The position numbers and the translations under genes are program-made. A DNA stretch of 42,550 bases from Acidimicrobiia bacterium (GTDB lineage Bacteria > Actinomycetota > Acidimicrobiia > Acidimicrobiales > VFJN01): NCBI GenBank assembly GCA_009694375.1, contig SHVB01000020.1:1-42550 (forward strand). Reading direction: 5' to 3'. The notes below the pieces were generated by a model. It searched no databases and had not been told where the DNA came from. It saw only the letters and a list, made by a program, of their open reading frames with translations. Below are positions 17,399 to 25,645 of the stretch, piece by piece. Positions within the stretch are counted from its first letter, which is position 1, and each line of letters opens with the position of its first letter.

Positions 17399-17728
17399 GT
17401 GTCTGAACCCGCGCTTGAGAACTCCGCCCGTCGAGAATTGTCTGTGGAACGATCCCGCCTGGAAAGCCAGGTGGCCAGCCTCTCACAGGGAACGGGGGCC
17501 AGCCCCGATTTCGACGACAACTTCGCCGACTCCGGACAGGTGGCCGCCGAGCAGGGGGAGAACAAACTCCTCGCCGCCGAACTCCGGAACGAACTCGATG
17601 AGGTGGAACGGGCCCTCGCCAAACTCGACGAGGGGGTCTACGGATCCTGCGAAACCTGCGGAACGCCGGTGGGGGCCGACCGCCTCGAGGCCATGCCCGC
17701 CACCCGTTTCTGCATCGACCACGCCTAG
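17399..17728 (+). CDS. DksA/TraR-like zinc-finger protein
   Basis: 109-aa protein with an N-terminal coiled-coil half (LENSARRELSVERSRLESQ and ELRNELDEVERALAKLDEG) and a C-terminal zinc finger. DksA/TraR proteins enter the RNA polymerase secondary channel and adjust initiation. Metal ligands are C84-x2-C87 and C105-x2-H108; the last position is His rather than the usual Cys, which still allows zinc binding. YGSCETCGTPVGADRLEAMP is the typical finger start. Two acidic residues, D39 and D40, lie in the region of the coiled-coil tip, as in DksA; exact equivalence is not established. It sits 9 bp after xerD with its own TAGCCT. Confidence 0.82.
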   Translation: MSEPALENSARRELSVERSRLESQVASLSQGTGASPDFDDNFADSGQVAAEQGENKLLAAELRNELDEVERALAKLDEGVYGSCETCGTPVGADRLEAMPATRFCIDHA

Positions 17729-17739
17729 TCATCCCGCTG

Positions 17740-18258
17740 ATGGCCTCTACTGGGCACCTCGTGAAGCGCTTCGTGTTCTCGTTGCGTCCTGGCGGCCCCT
17801 CCGCCACGGAAACCGAATGGGTCCTGCAGCAGTTTCTACCGTCGGAAGTACCCCTGTGGGCCCGGATGTCGGGCCCGGACCGACGCCACGCCGCCGCCGT
17901 GGCCCGACGAGTTGAACGAGCACTCGGGGTCGAGGCCACGCGACCGGTGCTCGCCGCCGCCCTGCTCCACGACGTAGGCAAGGCCGAATCCTCGCTGCGC
18001 ACCTACGGACGCGTCGTCGCCACCCTGTCGGCGAAACTCGCGGGCCCGGAAGCCGCCACGATCTGGCGTCGACAACGAGGAATCGCTCGCAAGGTGGGGC
18101 TGTACATGCATCACGACCGGCTCGGTGGCGACCTTCTCGAGATGGCCGGAAGTGATCCCCTCACGGTGACCTGGGCGAGAGAGCACCACCAACGCGAGTC
18201 GGCTTGGACGTTGGCCCCCCACATCGCCGCCGCCCTCAAAGCCGCCGACGACGACTAA
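17740..18258 (+). CDS. HD-domain hydrolase-like protein
   Basis: 172-aa protein with an HD domain: H50 in DRRHAAAVARR, His-Asp in ALLHDVGKAES near residue 77, HH in YMHHDRLGGDLL and a terminal Asp in KAADDD. The layout fits metal-dependent phosphohydrolases. The N-terminus lacks other domains; the substrate cannot be inferred. It follows the DksA-like gene by 11 bp and is convergent with trpS, 7 bp away. No terminator hairpin fits in that gap. Confidence 0.75.
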   Translation: MASTGHLVKRFVFSLRPGGPSATETEWVLQQFLPSEVPLWARMSGPDRRHAAAVARRVERALGVEATRPVLAAALLHDVGKAESSLRTYGRVVATLSAKLAGPEAATIWRRQRGIARKVGLYMHHDRLGGDLLEMAGSDPLTVTWAREHHQRESAWTLAPHIAAALKAADDD

Positions 18259-18265
18259 CCCAATC

Positions 18266-19243
18266 TCAGCCGAGCCCCAGCGCCTGCTGGGCCCGCGCCA
18301 GGGTGGCCGAGGCCACCGCGTGGGCCTGCTCGGCCCCTTGCACCAGGACCGCCCGCAGGGCCATCGGATCGGCCGCCCACTCGCGGTAGCCCGCTTGAAT
18401 CGGGGCCAGGCGGGCTACCACCGCATCAGCCGTATCGGCCTTGAGCGGGCCGTACTGCTGGTACTGGCCCTCCAGCGCTTCGGGCGTGGTGTCGGTGGCG
18501 GCCGCCAGAATAGACAGCAAGTTGGACACTCCCGGTTTCGTCGCCGGGTCGAAACGCACCTCGCCGTCATTGTCCGTGACGGCTCGTTTGAACTTCCTCA
18601 CGATCACCGCTGGCTCATCGAGCATCAACACGGTGCCCTGCGGCGAGTCGACGGATTTGGACATCTTGCGAGCGGGATCTTGGAGGTCCATGACCCGTGC
18701 CCCCACCGCGGAAATGTCGGCGGTGGGCACCACGAACGTATCGCCATGGCGATGATTGAAGCGCTCGGCGACATCTCGGGTGAGTTCTAGATGCTGACGC
18801 TGATCATCACCCACCGGCACCCGATCCGTGTCGTAGAGGAGGATGTCGGCGGCCATGAGGGCCGGATAGGTGAACAGGCCCGCCGATACGAACTGCTGCC
18901 GGTCGGACTTCTCCTTGAACTGTGTCATCCGGCTGAGTTCCCCAAAACTGACAGTGCACTCCAGGAGCCATGCCAACTGGCTGTGTTCGGGGACGTGGCT
19001 CTGGACGAACAGCGTGCTGGCGGCGGGGTCGATCCCGCAGGCTAGGTACAAGGCGGCGGTGTCGAGGGTGCGCTGGGCGAGCTGGCCCGGCTCCTGCGGC
19101 ACGGTGATGGCGTGCAGATCCACCACGCAGAACACCGAATGGGTGGTGGTCTGGTGCCGCACGAAGCGCTGGAGCGCACCGAGGTAGGTGCCGAGGGTGA
19201 GCTCACCGGTGGGTTGGATGCCGGAAAAGACGCGGGGGGTCAC
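18266..19243 (-). CDS. trpS: Tryptophanyl-tRNA synthetase
   Basis: 325-aa class I aminoacyl-tRNA synthetase. The first signature is TGELTLGTYLGA (TLGT in place of HIGH; a Thr at this position also occurs in E. coli TrpS), and KMSKS is at residues 193-197. The active-site block MAADILLYDTDRVPVGDDQRQHLELTRD is split by normal spacing. The start is GTG 19243, placed 8 nt after TACCAT. Length is normal for bacterial TrpS. It is divergent from scpA. No second trpS is in the window. Confidence 0.96.
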   Translation of the reverse strand: MTPRVFSGIQPTGELTLGTYLGALQRFVRHQTTTHSVFCVVDLHAITVPQEPGQLAQRTLDTAALYLACGIDPAASTLFVQSHVPEHSQLAWLLECTVSFGELSRMTQFKEKSDRQQFVSAGLFTYPALMAADILLYDTDRVPVGDDQRQHLELTRDVAERFNHRHGDTFVVPTADISAVGARVMDLQDPARKMSKSVDSPQGTVLMLDEPAVIVRKFKRAVTDNDGEVRFDPATKPGVSNLLSILAAATDTTPEALEGQYQQYGPLKADTADAVVARLAPIQAGYREWAADPMALRAVLVQGAEQAHAVASATLARAQQALGLG

Positions 19244-19251
19244 GGGGGTGA

Positions 19252-19257
19252 ATGGTA
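19252..19257 (-). promoter_or_regulatory. leaderless -10 of trpS
   Basis: TACCAT on the minus strand, 8 nt upstream of GTG 19243. The predicted transcript would begin at or beside the start codon, leaving no room for a T-box or peptide attenuator. Confidence 0.55.
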
Positions 19258-19283
19258 GGCCGCAGGGAGGTCACCCTCCGGCC
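19258..19283. promoter_or_regulatory. hairpin in the trpS-scpA divergent region
   Basis: GGCCG (19258-19262) pairs with CGGCC (19279-19283) and inside it GAGG (19267-19270) pairs with CCTC (19275-19278), with a 4-nt bulge. It lies between the two divergent -10 elements and is upstream of both, so it is more likely a DNA-binding site than an RNA structure. Confidence 0.35.
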
Positions 19284-19309
19284 TCCTTTAGGAACCACAC
19301 GAATGTGAT

Positions 19310-19315
19310 TAGCAT
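19310..19315 (+). promoter_or_regulatory. leaderless -10 of scpA
   Basis: TAGCAT lies 7 nt before ATG 19323, fixing that ATG as the likely start of a leaderless message. Confidence 0.6.
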
Positions 19316-19322
19316 TGTGGCC

Positions 19323-20102
19323 ATGGCCTACGAGGTGACTACTCCCGTGTTCGACGGTCCTTTCGACCTGTTGCTGCACTTGATCCTGCGAGAGCAGGTG
19401 GACCTCTACGACGTTTCCCTCACCACCATCGTCAACGCCTATCTCTCCGAGTTGGACAAGATGGAAGACTTCAGCCTCGATGTGGCCACAGAGTTCCTCC
19501 TCATTGCCGCCACCCTGATCGAACTAAAGACCCGCCGACTCCTCCCGGACGAAGACGACCTCGACCTCGACGAGGAACTGGCGCTGTGGAGCGAGCGAGA
19601 CATGCTCCTCACTCGCTTGGTGGAGTGCAAGACATTCAAGGACGCTGCCGTGGCCTTGGCAGGCCTGGCGAGCGAGGCGAGCCGTTCCTACCCACGAGTG
19701 GCCGGCCCCGACGAACGCTTCCTCGACCTCACCCCCGATCTGCTCGCCGGCATTACCCCAACCGCCCTCCGGGCCGCCTACCTCCGGGCGGTCACCCCGA
19801 AGCCCGTGGTGCGCATCGACCTCGACCACGTCGCGCCGATCCGGGCGTCGGTCCTCGACGCGGTGGCGGAGCTCCTGGAGGAGTTGCCCCTGGCCGGAAG
19901 AATCAGTTTCCGAGCGCTCACCGGGGACCTCGTCGAGCGCCTCGACGTAGTGGTGCGCTTCCTGGCGGTGCTGGAACTGTTCAAACAGGGCTTCGTAGAT
20001 CTCGAGCAGCCCCGCAGCTTCGGCGACATCCACATTGTGTGGCTCGGGCGCGATCATTCAGAACTGGAAGACCTCGCCGGAGTCGACGCCTACGATGGGT
20101 GA
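19323..20102 (+). CDS. scpA: Segregation and condensation protein ScpA
   Basis: 259-aa kleisin that joins the SMC dimer and ScpB into the bacterial condensin complex. The N-terminal SMC-neck-binding part reads FDGPFDLLLHLILREQVDLYDV and continues to TEFLLIAATLIELKTRRLLP. An acidic linker (DEDDLDLDEELALW) follows, and the C-terminal winged helix ends with FLAVLELFKQGFVDLEQ. ATG 19323 is selected by the TAGCAT -10 exactly 7 nt upstream and because the protein then begins at the conserved domain. It overlaps scpB by 8 bp. Confidence 0.95.
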   Translation: MAYEVTTPVFDGPFDLLLHLILREQVDLYDVSLTTIVNAYLSELDKMEDFSLDVATEFLLIAATLIELKTRRLLPDEDDLDLDEELALWSERDMLLTRLVECKTFKDAAVALAGLASEASRSYPRVAGPDERFLDLTPDLLAGITPTALRAAYLRAVTPKPVVRIDLDHVAPIRASVLDAVAELLEELPLAGRISFRALTGDLVERLDVVVRFLAVLELFKQGFVDLEQPRSFGDIHIVWLGRDHSELEDLAGVDAYDG

Positions 20103-20811
20103 TGTCGTGTCCACTACCTCCACCGAAACCCGCCGGGCCATCGAAGCCGTCTTGATGGTGGCGGAGGTCCCCGTCGAGCCCCACTTGCTGGCCCAGTTAC
20201 TCGAAATCCCCGCGACCCAGGTCGTGGAGGTCTGCGAGGCCCTCGCAGCAGAATACGAGGCAAGTGAGCGCGGCTTTGTCCTGGTGGCCGTAGCCGGGGG
20301 GTGGCGCTATCAGAGCCACGCCGATCTGGCCCCGTACGTGGAGCGATTCGTGCTGGAGGGACAGTCCGCTCGGTTGTCGGGGGCGGCGCTGGAAACGCTG
20401 GCCATCGTGGCCTACAAGCAGCCGGTGTCGCGAGCGCAGGTCGCCGCCATCCGAGGCGTGAACGTGGATGGGGTCATGCGAACACTGCACGTACGGGGCT
20501 TCATCGCCGAGGTGGGCAAAGACCCTGGGGTGGGTCAAGCCGTGCTGTTTGGCACCACCGCGTTGTTCCTGGAACGCCTCGGCATTGAGGGTTTGCCGCA
20601 ACTGCCACCCCTGAGTGAGTTCGTGCCGGGGGCCGACGTGGTGGAACACCTGGAGTTGGGTTTACGGCCGCCGCCCGGCCCGAGCCTGAGCGAACAGCTC
20701 GACGAAATCGAGGCCAGCAACCCTCGGCGGGATACCGGCGGGGTTCCCGAAGAAATGCCCCTCGACAACCTCACTCGCCACGAGATCCGCCTCGACGACC
20801 CGGACGGTTGA
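20095..20811 (+). CDS. scpB: Segregation and condensation protein ScpB
   Basis: 238-aa partner of ScpA with two winged-helix domains: RRAIEAVLMVAEVPVEPHLL at the N-terminus and LSGAALETLAIVAYKQPVSR in the second domain, which is the ScpB hallmark. The C-terminus after residue 180 is an acidic, probably disordered tail (LSEQLDEIEASNPRRD). ATG 20095 lies inside the end of scpA; GTG 20107 is a possible later start. Its stop directly abuts the start of rluB. Confidence 0.93.
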   Translation: MGDVVSTTSTETRRAIEAVLMVAEVPVEPHLLAQLLEIPATQVVEVCEALAAEYEASERGFVLVAVAGGWRYQSHADLAPYVERFVLEGQSARLSGAALETLAIVAYKQPVSRAQVAAIRGVNVDGVMRTLHVRGFIAEVGKDPGVGQAVLFGTTALFLERLGIEGLPQLPPLSEFVPGADVVEHLELGLRPPPGPSLSEQLDEIEASNPRRDTGGVPEEMPLDNLTRHEIRLDDPDG

Positions 20812-21549
20812 TTGTCCGTGACGCCTGACGACGACGGCGTTCGGCTCCAGAAGGTACTGGCCCAGGCCGGGCTGGGAAGCCGTCGGGTGTGTGAGGACCT
20901 CATCGAGAGGCGTCGCGTTCGTGTGAATGGAGAGGTGGCGGTGTTGGGTCGTCGGGTGGATCCCGAGACCGACGTCATCGAAATCGGGGGGGCACAAATC
21001 GGCGTGAAGGCGGGCTTGGTCCATTATTTGTTGAATAAGCCCGCCGGCACCATCACCACCGTGTCCGATACCCACGGTCGCCCCACGGTCACCGAGATCG
21101 TACCGAGCGAGCCGCGGGTGTTCCCGGTGGGCCGCCTCGACGCCGACAGCGAGGGCTTACTCATCCTCACCAACGACGGCGACCTCACCCACCGCCTTAC
21201 CCACCCATCCTTCGGTGTCGATAAGGAATACCTGGTGTCGGTGGTGGGCGAACCGCACCGGGGTGCGATCAGTCGGCTGCGGGAGGGGGTGGAACTCGAC
21301 GACGGCGTCACCCAGCCAGCCAAGGTGGCCCAGCTCGGCGCCCGCCTGCTGCGCATCACGATCCACGAAGGCCGTAATCGCCAGATTCGACGAATGTGCG
21401 AGGCCGTTGGATTTCCCGTGGAGCGGCTGGTGCGAACCCGGATTGGCACCCTCACCGACCGCACCCTCACCCCCGGGTCGTGGCGGCCTCTCACCCAGGA
21501 CGAGGTGCGAGGCCTGGAACGTGCGGTGGTGGCCGGACCCCGCAGGTAA
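20812..21549 (+). CDS. rluB: 23S rRNA pseudouridine synthase RluB/RsuA family
   Basis: 245-aa pseudouridine synthase. The N-terminal S4 domain (RLQKVLAQAGLGSRRVCEDL) is followed by the catalytic domain with VGRLDADSEGLLILTNDGDL, where the first Asp is the catalytic residue, and EGRNRQIRRMCEAVG. The start is TTG 20812 immediately after the scpB stop, or GTG 20818 two codons later; neither has a Shine-Dalgarno sequence. The order scpA-scpB-rluB is the mycobacterial one (Rv1709-Rv1711). It is probably co-translated with scpB. Confidence 0.93.
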   Translation: MSVTPDDDGVRLQKVLAQAGLGSRRVCEDLIERRRVRVNGEVAVLGRRVDPETDVIEIGGAQIGVKAGLVHYLLNKPAGTITTVSDTHGRPTVTEIVPSEPRVFPVGRLDADSEGLLILTNDGDLTHRLTHPSFGVDKEYLVSVVGEPHRGAISRLREGVELDDGVTQPAKVAQLGARLLRITIHEGRNRQIRRMCEAVGFPVERLVRTRIGTLTDRTLTPGSWRPLTQDEVRGLERAVVAGPRR

Positions 21550-21552
21550 CCT
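21547..21552 (+). promoter_or_regulatory. leaderless -10 of aroH
   Basis: TAACCT overlaps the rluB stop codon and lies 7 nt before ATG 21560. Confidence 0.6.
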
Positions 21553-21559
21553 CTGCGAC

Positions 21560-21928
21560 ATGACGACCGCTGTTCGTGCCCTGCGGGGCGCCACCACCAT
21601 CGCGGAGGACGACGAACCCCATGTCTACGAGCGGGTGATCGCCCTGCTGGAAACGATGTGCGAACGCAACGGTGTCGCTCACGACGACATCATCAGCATC
21701 CTCTTTACCTCCACCAACGACATCCACTCCGTCTTTCCGGCCGCCGCCGCCCGGCAGATGGGGTTGGGAGATGTCCCGCTCATGTGTGCCCAGGAGTTGA
21801 CCATCATCGGCGGCACCGAACGGTGCGTGCGGGTCATGATGCACCTCACCACCGAGCGCTCCCGGGCCGATCTCCAACACGTCTACCTCGAAGGGGCCAT
21901 CGGCCTCCGAGACGATCTGCCCGGGTAA
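21560..21928 (+). CDS. aroH: Chorismate mutase, AroH type
   Basis: 122-aa enzyme of the trimeric AroH class that rearranges chorismate to prephenate. Compared with the B. subtilis enzyme it keeps the N-terminal Arg in VRALRGATT, the Gln-Glu of CAQELTIIGG, the Arg of RCVRVMMHL and the C-terminal HVYLEGAIGLRDD. It starts the aroH-tyrA-aroA set 4 bp before tyrA, placing chorismate mutase and prephenate dehydrogenase side by side on the route to tyrosine. The ATG is set by TAACCT 7 nt upstream. There is no feedback domain in this gene; the ACT domain is in the neighbouring TyrA. Confidence 0.93.
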   Translation: MTTAVRALRGATTIAEDDEPHVYERVIALLETMCERNGVAHDDIISILFTSTNDIHSVFPAAAARQMGLGDVPLMCAQELTIIGGTERCVRVMMHLTTERSRADLQHVYLEGAIGLRDDLPG

Positions 21929-21932
21929 GCCG

Positions 21933-22994
21933 ATGAGTCAGCGACGCGCCGCGGTAGTCGGCCTTGGCCTGATAGGGGGCTCGATCAGCCTGGCGCTGCG
22001 ACGCCGCGGCTGGTACGTCAGTGGTACCGACATCGACCCCTCCCGATCGGCCCGGGCACTAACCATGGGGGCTATTGATCATGCTGGCCCCGATCCCGCC
22101 GCCGAAATCACCTTCCTCGCCGTGCCCGTGCGGTCCGTGCCGGATGCTGCCGAGGCGGCGTTGGCCTCCACTCAGGGGATCGTCACCGATGTGGGCAGCG
22201 TGAAAGGGTCCATTGTGGAAGCCGTGAACCACCCGCGCTTCATCGGTGGTCACCCGATGGCGGGCTCGGAGCAGGACGGGATCGACGGGGCCGACGCCGA
22301 CCTGTTCGCCGGGTCCGTGTGGGTACTTACCCCCACCCCCACGAATGACGACAGCCACCTCAACCTGCTGCGGTCGGTGATTGTGGACCTCGGGGCCGAC
22401 GTGGTGGCCCTGGCCCCGGAACACCATGATGCGCTGGTGGCGGTGGTGTCCCATGTGCCCCATCTCACCGCCGCCGCGCTCATGCAACTGGCCGAAGAGC
22501 GAGGCAACGAGCACCGGGCCCTCCTCCGACTGGCCGCTGGCGGTTTCCGCGACATGACTCGGGTGGCGTCGGGACACCCTGGTATCTGGCCCGATATTTG
22601 CGTGGAAAACCGGCCCGCCATCGTGGAGGTCCTCGACGGTCTGATCGCGTCGTTGCAGGAGGTGCGGACGGTGGTGGCGGAGGGAGATCGCGATGCGCTC
22701 CTCGCCATGCTGGAGCAAGCCCGAACGGCGAGAAAGAACCTGCCGTCCCGTCTGATCGGCACCGTTGCCTTGTGCGAGCTCCGCATTCCGGTACCCGACC
22801 GGGCCGGGGTGCTGGCGGAAGTCACCACCCTGGCCGGCACCCTGGATGTCAATATCGCCGACGTCGAGATCGCCCATTCGAGTGAGGGGGAGCGCGGGGT
22901 GTTGATCCTCATCGTAGAAGCGGCGGCGGCCGAGCGACTGCGCGCCGGACTGTTGGCCCAGGGCTTTCGACCGGCGGTACTTCCCCTCCAATGA
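21933..22994 (+). CDS. tyrA: Prephenate/arogenate dehydrogenase with ACT domain
   Basis: 353-aa NAD(P)-dependent dehydrogenase of tyrosine synthesis. The Rossmann motif VVGLGLIGGSIS is at residues 8-19, then DVGSVKGSI and HPMAGSEQDG, with the catalytic His of SHVPHLTAAALM in the all-helical second domain. From about residue 280 a C-terminal ACT domain begins (LRIPVPDRAGVLAEVTTLAG), a probable allosteric site for an aromatic amino acid. It overlaps aroA as ATGA. Confidence 0.94.
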   Translation: MSQRRAAVVGLGLIGGSISLALRRRGWYVSGTDIDPSRSARALTMGAIDHAGPDPAAEITFLAVPVRSVPDAAEAALASTQGIVTDVGSVKGSIVEAVNHPRFIGGHPMAGSEQDGIDGADADLFAGSVWVLTPTPTNDDSHLNLLRSVIVDLGADVVALAPEHHDALVAVVSHVPHLTAAALMQLAEERGNEHRALLRLAAGGFRDMTRVASGHPGIWPDICVENRPAIVEVLDGLIASLQEVRTVVAEGDRDALLAMLEQARTARKNLPSRLIGTVALCELRIPVPDRAGVLAEVTTLAGTLDVNIADVEIAHSSEGERGVLILIVEAAAAERLRAGLLAQGFRPAVLPLQ

Positions 22995-24313
22995 GTCTGG
23001 CGCCGCTACCCGACCCGCTCCCGATCAGCCCGATCGCTCATCCGCTGGCGGCCATCGTCACCCTGCCGGGGTCAAAGAGCCTCACCAACCGGGCGCTGGT
23101 GTGCGCCGCGCTGGCCGAGGGTACGAGCGAGATCATCAACGCTCTGCATGCGCAGGACACCGAAGCCATGGTGGACGGCCTGGCGGCCCTCGGCGTAGAC
23201 ATCGCGCCGCAGTGGGAGAGCGGCCGAGTGGTGGTGCAGGGCAGCGCTGGTCGCCCCTCGGCTGATGTGGCTCTGGTCGACGCCCGCCTTTCGGGTACCA
23301 CCAGTCGGTTCCTGCTGCCGGTGGCGGGCCTGGGTGCCGGCCTCCACCGGGTGGATGCCGCCAATCGAATGCGCCAGCGGCCAATGGCCGAAGCCCTGAC
23401 TGCGGTACGAAGTCTCGGTGCTGATGTGCGCGAGGTGGGGGCCCCGGGCCACCTGCCCGTTGAGCTCACCGGGGGGTCCCTCACGGGTGGCGAGGTGCGG
23501 CTGCGGGGCGACGTGTCGAGTCAGTTCCTTTCCGGTCTGCTCCTCGCCGGACCGGCTATGCCGAACGGTCTCACGGTGCACCTGGAGGGGCATCTCGTGT
23601 CACGGCCCTATGTGGAGATGACCGTGGCGGTCATGGCGGCGTTCGGGGCGACGGTCGACCAAGACGACCACACCTGGGTGGTGGCGCCTCAGCCCTATCG
23701 GGCCACGCAGTATGCGGTGGAACCTGATGCCAGCGCCGCCTCCTATTGCTTTGCGGCGGCGGCCCTCGTGGGGGGTTCGGTGACCGTCGAGGGACTCGGG
23801 ACAGGTTCGGGGCAAGGAGACCTCGCCTTCGTGGACCTCTTGGAACAAATGGGAGCGGAGGTAGACCGGGGCGCAACTTCCACCACCGTCACCGGGCGGG
23901 GCGAACTGCGCGGCATTGCGACGAACATGGCCCAAGTTTCCGACACTGCCCAAACCCTGGCGGTGGTAGCGGCCTTCGCTCAGAGCCCTACTGAGGTGAG
24001 CGGTATCGGTTTCATTCGAGGTAAGGAGACCGATCGGATCCGGGCGGTGGTAACCGAGTTGCAGCGCCTCGGCGTGGACGCCCGCGAGCAGCCCGACGGA
24101 TTCGTGGTGCGGCCGGGCCCGGTTGGGCCGGGGACGGTCCAAACCTATGACGACCATCGCATGGCCATGTCCTTCGCCCTCGTTGGGTTGCGAGTGGCGG
24201 GAATTCGTATCGCCGACCCGGCTTGCGTGGCCAAGACCTTCCCGCGGTTTTGGACCATGTTGGATGAGCTCTCCGGGCCACCCGGGGCGGGAACTATGGT
24301 ACGACGGCCGTGA
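22991..24313 (+). CDS. aroA: 5-enolpyruvylshikimate-3-phosphate synthase
   Basis: 440-aa EPSP synthase, the sixth shikimate-pathway step. Landmarks are LPGSKSLTNRALVCAAL at the N-terminus, LVDARLSGTTSRFLLPVAGL and the RMRQRPMAEAL region, DVSSQFLSGLLLAGP in the middle, and IRGKETDRIRAV and TYDDHRMAMSFAL toward the end. The position corresponding to the class I glyphosate-contact region reads GLGAGLHRVDAANRMRQRP, not the usual LAGNAGTAMRP-like class I motif. It overlaps tyrA by ATGA and cmk by GTGA. The gene order is unlike M. tuberculosis, where aroA is elsewhere. Confidence 0.94.
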   Translation: MSLAPLPDPLPISPIAHPLAAIVTLPGSKSLTNRALVCAALAEGTSEIINALHAQDTEAMVDGLAALGVDIAPQWESGRVVVQGSAGRPSADVALVDARLSGTTSRFLLPVAGLGAGLHRVDAANRMRQRPMAEALTAVRSLGADVREVGAPGHLPVELTGGSLTGGEVRLRGDVSSQFLSGLLLAGPAMPNGLTVHLEGHLVSRPYVEMTVAVMAAFGATVDQDDHTWVVAPQPYRATQYAVEPDASAASYCFAAAALVGGSVTVEGLGTGSGQGDLAFVDLLEQMGAEVDRGATSTTVTGRGELRGIATNMAQVSDTAQTLAVVAAFAQSPTEVSGIGFIRGKETDRIRAVVTELQRLGVDAREQPDGFVVRPGPVGPGTVQTYDDHRMAMSFALVGLRVAGIRIADPACVAKTFPRFWTMLDELSGPPGAGTMVRRP

Positions 24314-24945
24314 GAATCATCGCTATCGACGGGCCGGCCGGGTCGGGGAAATCCACGGTGGCCCGCGCCTTAGCGGTCCACCTGGGGCTGGACTATCTCG
24401 ATACCGGGGCGATGTACCGATGCGTCACCTTCGCCGCCATGCGCCGGGGGATCGATCCGACCGATGCCGATGTCGTCGCCCGGATCGTCGGCGACATTGA
24501 GATGGACATCGGCCTGCAGGCGGTCACTGTGGACGGCGTGGATGCCACCATTGAGATACGGGGCACCGAGGTGAGCCGAGCGGTCAGCGTGGTGGCGGCC
24601 AACCCTGTAGTTCGGGCCGAGATGGTGCAGCGCCAGCGGGACTGGGTAGAAGACCACGCCGGAGGGGTGATCGAAGGCCGCGACATCGGCAGCGTGGTGT
24701 TCCCTGACGCCGAACTGAAGGTGTATCTCACGGCGGACCCTGCGGTGCGGGCCGAACGACGGTCCAAGGAGGTGAGCGATCTCGACTACGAGACGGTGGC
24801 GGTGGACATTGCCCGTCGGGATGCCCTCGACCAGGGCCGGGAAACATCGCCGCTCGTCGTTGCTGACGATGCCTTCTTGGTGGACACCTCATCGCTCACG
24901 GTAGACGACATCGTCGCCGTCATCGACCGGGCCCTCAATGACTAG
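24310..24945 (+). CDS. cmk: Cytidylate kinase
   Basis: 211-aa kinase phosphorylating CMP and dCMP. It has the P-loop GPAGSGKST at residues 8-16, LDTGAMYRCVTFAA in the NMP-binding region, the GRDIGSVVFPDAELKVYLTA block, and the lid RRDALDQGRETSPL. GTG 24310 overlaps the aroA stop as GTGA. In many actinobacteria cmk precedes der; here a PlsC-like gene and a set of other genes separate them. Its 3' end overlaps the next gene by 8 bp. Confidence 0.95.
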   Translation: MRIIAIDGPAGSGKSTVARALAVHLGLDYLDTGAMYRCVTFAAMRRGIDPTDADVVARIVGDIEMDIGLQAVTVDGVDATIEIRGTEVSRAVSVVAANPVVRAEMVQRQRDWVEDHAGGVIEGRDIGSVVFPDAELKVYLTADPAVRAERRSKEVSDLDYETVAVDIARRDALDQGRETSPLVVADDAFLVDTSSLTVDDIVAVIDRALND

Positions 24946-25645
24946 AGATCGACCGGGGGGCGACATCCACATTTGGACGGGTGAGCCCAGTGTGGCGACC
25001 CGTCTGAGCTATGCCGTTGTCCGCGGTGCCTTCGTGTTCGTGTTCAAGGTGGTGGGCCGAGCCCAGATTTTCGGAGCGGGGCACATTCCTACGTCCGGGG
25101 CCTTTGTGCTGGCTCCCGTGCATCGAAGCAACATCGACTTCGCCCTGTCGTCCCTGGTCACGGATCGACCGATGCGCTACATGGGCAAAGACAGCATTTG
25201 GAGATTCCATCTACTGGGCCGGTTTGTCTCCGTACTGGGCGCCTTCCCCGTGCATCGAGGGACCGCGGATCGCGACGCGATGAAGGCCTGCATCGATATC
25301 GTGGAGGGCGGGAATCCATTGGTCATGTTCCCTGAGGGCACCCGCAACGAAGGACCGGAGCTCTCTGAGATCTTCGACGGGACGGCCTACGTGGCGGCCA
25401 AGTGTGGCGTTCCGATCGTTCCATTGGGCATCGGAGGGAGCGAGATGGCAATGGCGAAGGGGTCACGAATACCCCATCGGGCGCGTCTGGTTCTGGTAGT
25501 CGGTGCTCCGATACCACCACCGCCCAAGAACGAGAGCGGCCGGGTGCCCCGCAGCGCCATAAGAGCGCTCACAGAGCGGCTACGCGTCGAACTGCAGGCT
25601 CATTTCGACGAGGCCATGGCGCGAGCGGGCGGAACGCGACACTAA
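24938..25645 (+). CDS. PlsC-type 1-acylglycerol-3-phosphate acyltransferase
   Basis: 235-aa acyltransferase likely adding the second fatty acid in phosphatidic acid synthesis. The HX4D catalytic motif is H62 and D67 in PVHRSNIDFAL, the acceptor motif is VMFPEGTRNEG, and the later VPIVPLGIGGSEMAM is also conserved. A hydrophobic stretch at about 24-40 (AVVRGAFVFVFKVVG) contacts the membrane. It overlaps cmk by 8 bp, and cmk-plsC pairing is common in bacteria, where the two are sometimes fused. The 3' end overlaps the convergent HD gene by 4 bp. Confidence 0.88.
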   Translation: MTRDRPGGDIHIWTGEPSVATRLSYAVVRGAFVFVFKVVGRAQIFGAGHIPTSGAFVLAPVHRSNIDFALSSLVTDRPMRYMGKDSIWRFHLLGRFVSVLGAFPVHRGTADRDAMKACIDIVEGGNPLVMFPEGTRNEGPELSEIFDGTAYVAAKCGVPIVPLGIGGSEMAMAKGSRIPHRARLVLVVGAPIPPPPKNESGRVPRSAIRALTERLRVELQAHFDEAMARAGGTRH

